25,328 nucleotides of DNA. Origin: RBG-16-66-20 sp039931635 (lineage in GTDB: Bacteria; Pseudomonadota; Gammaproteobacteria; Burkholderiales; SG8-39). Shown here in pieces: positions 24,300 through 25,328 of the stretch. The notes beneath the pieces were generated by a model. The model was not told the DNA's origin. It saw only the letters and a list, made by a program, of their open reading frames with translations, and searched no databases. How positions within the stretch are numbered: the stretch's first letter is position 1; each line of letters opens with the position of its first letter. The DNA lies in contig JBDTRO010000119.1 of NCBI GenBank assembly GCA_039931635.1, positions 1 to 25,328 on the forward strand. Direction: 5' to 3'. A program made the position numbers and the translations under genes.

Positions 24300-24864
24300 G
24301 TCCCGCCTGATCGGCCAGCCGCGCGAAGTCGATCCCCAGCAGCCGCATGGCCGCGCCCAGACGCTCATCGGGTGGCATGTCGAACAAGATGGCGTCCTTC
24401 GCCTTGACCGTGAGCCAGGCGTTTTGCTTCAGCTCGTGCTCGATCTGGCCGGCGGACCAGCCGGCGTAGCCCAGCGACACCAGCATCCTCGATGGCCCTT
24501 CGCCGCGGCCCACCGCCTCGAGGATGTCCTTCGACATCGTCAGGCCGATCGTGTCGCGCACGCCGTCGCTGACTTTCAATGTCGATTGCCACTCCCCCGC
24601 CGGCTGGTGCAGCACGAATCCGCGGTCGGTCTGCACTGGACCGCCGAAATAGATCGGTGCGTCGGCGCAGCTGTGATCCTTGAGGCTCAGGGTCAGGCGC
24701 TCGAACAGCGCCTGCAGGGTCATGTCGATGGGGCGGTTGACGACGATGCCGAGCGCACCCTGATCGTTGTGCTCGCAGACGTAAGTCAGTGTCTTTGCAA
24801 AGTACGGATCTGCCATGTTGGGCATGGCGATCAGGAAGTGATTCGTCAGATTGATCGAGAGCAC
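24292..24864 (-). CDS. algH: YqgE/AlgH family protein (UPF0301)
   Basis: This protein of about 190 residues has all UPF0301 landmarks: NLTNHFLIAMPNMADPYF at 5-22, YVCEHNDQGALGIVVNRP at 28-45, FGGPVQTDRGFVLH in the middle and LGYAGWSAGQIEHEL near 130-145. The family was linked to alginate regulation in Pseudomonas and its biochemical role is unknown. Start choice is uncertain: GTG at 24864 gives MLSINLTNHF, and TTG at 24873 is the alternative. Neither has a clear Shine-Dalgarno. An ATG at 24960 adds a non-conserved segment across the likely promoter region. It is the first gene of the pyr-side transcript. Confidence 0.9.
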   Translation of the reverse strand: MLSINLTNHFLIAMPNMADPYFAKTLTYVCEHNDQGALGIVVNRPIDMTLQALFERLTLSLKDHSCADAPIYFGGPVQTDRGFVLHQPAGEWQSTLKVSDGVRDTIGLTMSKDILEAVGRGEGPSRMLVSLGYAGWSAGQIEHELKQNAWLTVKAKDAILFDMPPDERLGAAMRLLGIDFARLADQAGHA

Positions 24865-24980
24865 GCTTGTCAATATTTTACCGCATCGTCCGCTCTGCCG
24901 CCGGTATACTCGGACGCCCTCGGGGAACCCGAATCCAACCCGCGAATCCCAATCCCACACCCGGGAAGACCGGCCTATCC
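24865..24980. promoter_or_regulatory. Divergent intergenic region between yqgE and the WD40-repeat gene
   Basis: This gap must hold the promoters for both divergent transcripts. On the + strand a good -10 hexamer TATACT lies at 24905-24910, 70 nt before the 24981 ATG, with a poor -35. On the - strand TAAAAT at 24875-24880 is a possible -10 close to the yqgE start, again without a good -35. Short GAATCC/CAATCC repeats occur at about 24931-24957. No PyrR-binding leader or attenuator is evident. Confidence 0.45.
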
Positions 24981-25328
24981 ATGCGCATTGCCCGAATTAT
25001 CGGCTACACCTTCATGGCGCTGGTCCTGGCCGGGGGCTGGGCCTTCATCTACTGGCAGTCGAGCTCGGTGGACCTCGCCGCGGTCGATGCTGCACGCACG
25101 GCGCTCGCTGAGCTGCGCGCCGCCGATTCCGGCTGGAATCAGCAATTGGTGAACGCACGTCTGCGCGCCGGCGGCACGCCCGGGGCGGCGCCGCAGGCCG
25201 CCGTGTTTTCACCGCTCGAAGATCGCATCGTAACCGTCAGCGACGACGGCACGGCTCTCGTCTGGAACGTGGCCAGCGGAGCGAAGATCAGCGAGCCTTT
25301 TTATGGACATGAAGGGCCGGTCTATGCC
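24981..25328 (+). CDS. Membrane-anchored WD40-repeat protein (5' part only)
   Basis: An open + strand frame from ATG 24981 runs to the window edge without a stop (116 residues). Residues 1-24 form a signal anchor (RIIGYTFMALVLAGGWAFIYW). Residues 28-60 are helical with ALAELRAADSGWNQQLVNARLRAG, which loosely recalls the start of helical periplasmic sensor domains such as DAHL. From about 72 a WD40-type blade begins (AVFSPLEDRIVTVSDDGTALVWNVASG), followed by GHEGPVYA, the opening of a second blade. It is therefore probably an inner-membrane-tethered beta-propeller facing the periplasm or, less likely, the cytoplasm. Its role and full architecture cannot be read here. Confidence 0.72.
   Translation, partial: MRIARIIGYTFMALVLAGGWAFIYWQSSSVDLAAVDAARTALAELRAADSGWNQQLVNARLRAGGTPGAAPQAAVFSPLEDRIVTVSDDGTALVWNVASGAKISEPFYGHEGPVYA

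Noticed and set aside
24851..24880. TTGACA on the - strand at 24868-24873, a perfect -35 hexamer
   Set aside because: No -10 lies at the right distance, and it falls at the yqgE start codon region, so it is probably chance.

Overview
The window reads as ordinary chromosomal DNA from a GC-rich betaproteobacterium, of Burkholderiales/Nitrosomonadales/Rhodocyclales type. The lineage call rests on gene content and order: polA divergent from a DUF2782 gene, thrB and a BPSS1780-type membrane protein; DUF971-ubiE-Tim44-like-ubiJ-ubiB; rlpA-dacA-dat-ybeD-lipB-lipA; and yqgE-ruvX-pyrR-pyrB followed by a dihydroorotase-like gene. I found no rRNA, tRNA, insertion sequence, prophage or CRISPR array, and no gap over 300 bases without a gene. 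Genes are tightly packed, with many 1-8 nt stop/start overlaps and several GTG or TTG starts.

Left part, 1-8855. A + strand gene ends at 71. Everything else to 12959 is on the - strand. In transcription order the end of the run is ubiE, a Tim44-domain membrane protein, an intrinsic terminator, ubiJ, ubiB, a sodium:solute symporter, a VanZ-like membrane protein, a thioredoxin-like [2Fe-2S] ferredoxin, an alpha/beta hydrolase, hemJ and an RlmL-type 23S rRNA methyltransferase. UbiE, UbiJ and UbiB serve ubiquinone synthesis and HemJ serves haem synthesis, so this block is rich in respiratory-cofactor genes.

Middle, 8857-16441. The - strand run begins with the DUF2782 gene, thrB, the BPSS1780-type membrane protein, a large protein with a possible split PilZ signature, and DUF971, which leads into ubiE. 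Divergently, polA (+) encodes a complete three-domain DNA polymerase I. It converges on a DUF4197 gene.

Right part, 15764-24864, all - strand. In transcription order: yqgE/algH, ruvX, pyrR, pyrB, a dihydroorotase-like gene that lacks the metal-binding HxH, rlpA, dacA, dat, ybeD, lipB, lipA and DUF4197. This combines pyrimidine synthesis, cell-wall maturation and lipoate attachment. The rlpA-dacA-ybeD-lipB-lipA order is the E. coli one with dat inserted. At 24981 a divergent + strand gene starts: an inner-membrane-anchored protein with a WD40-type repeat, cut by the window edge.

I see no previously undescribed defence or mobile system. The points most worth a second look are the catalytically dead PyrC beside PyrB, the terminator only 9 nt before the ubiJ start codon, the possible split PilZ signature, and the short membrane/helical lead-in of the WD40 gene.
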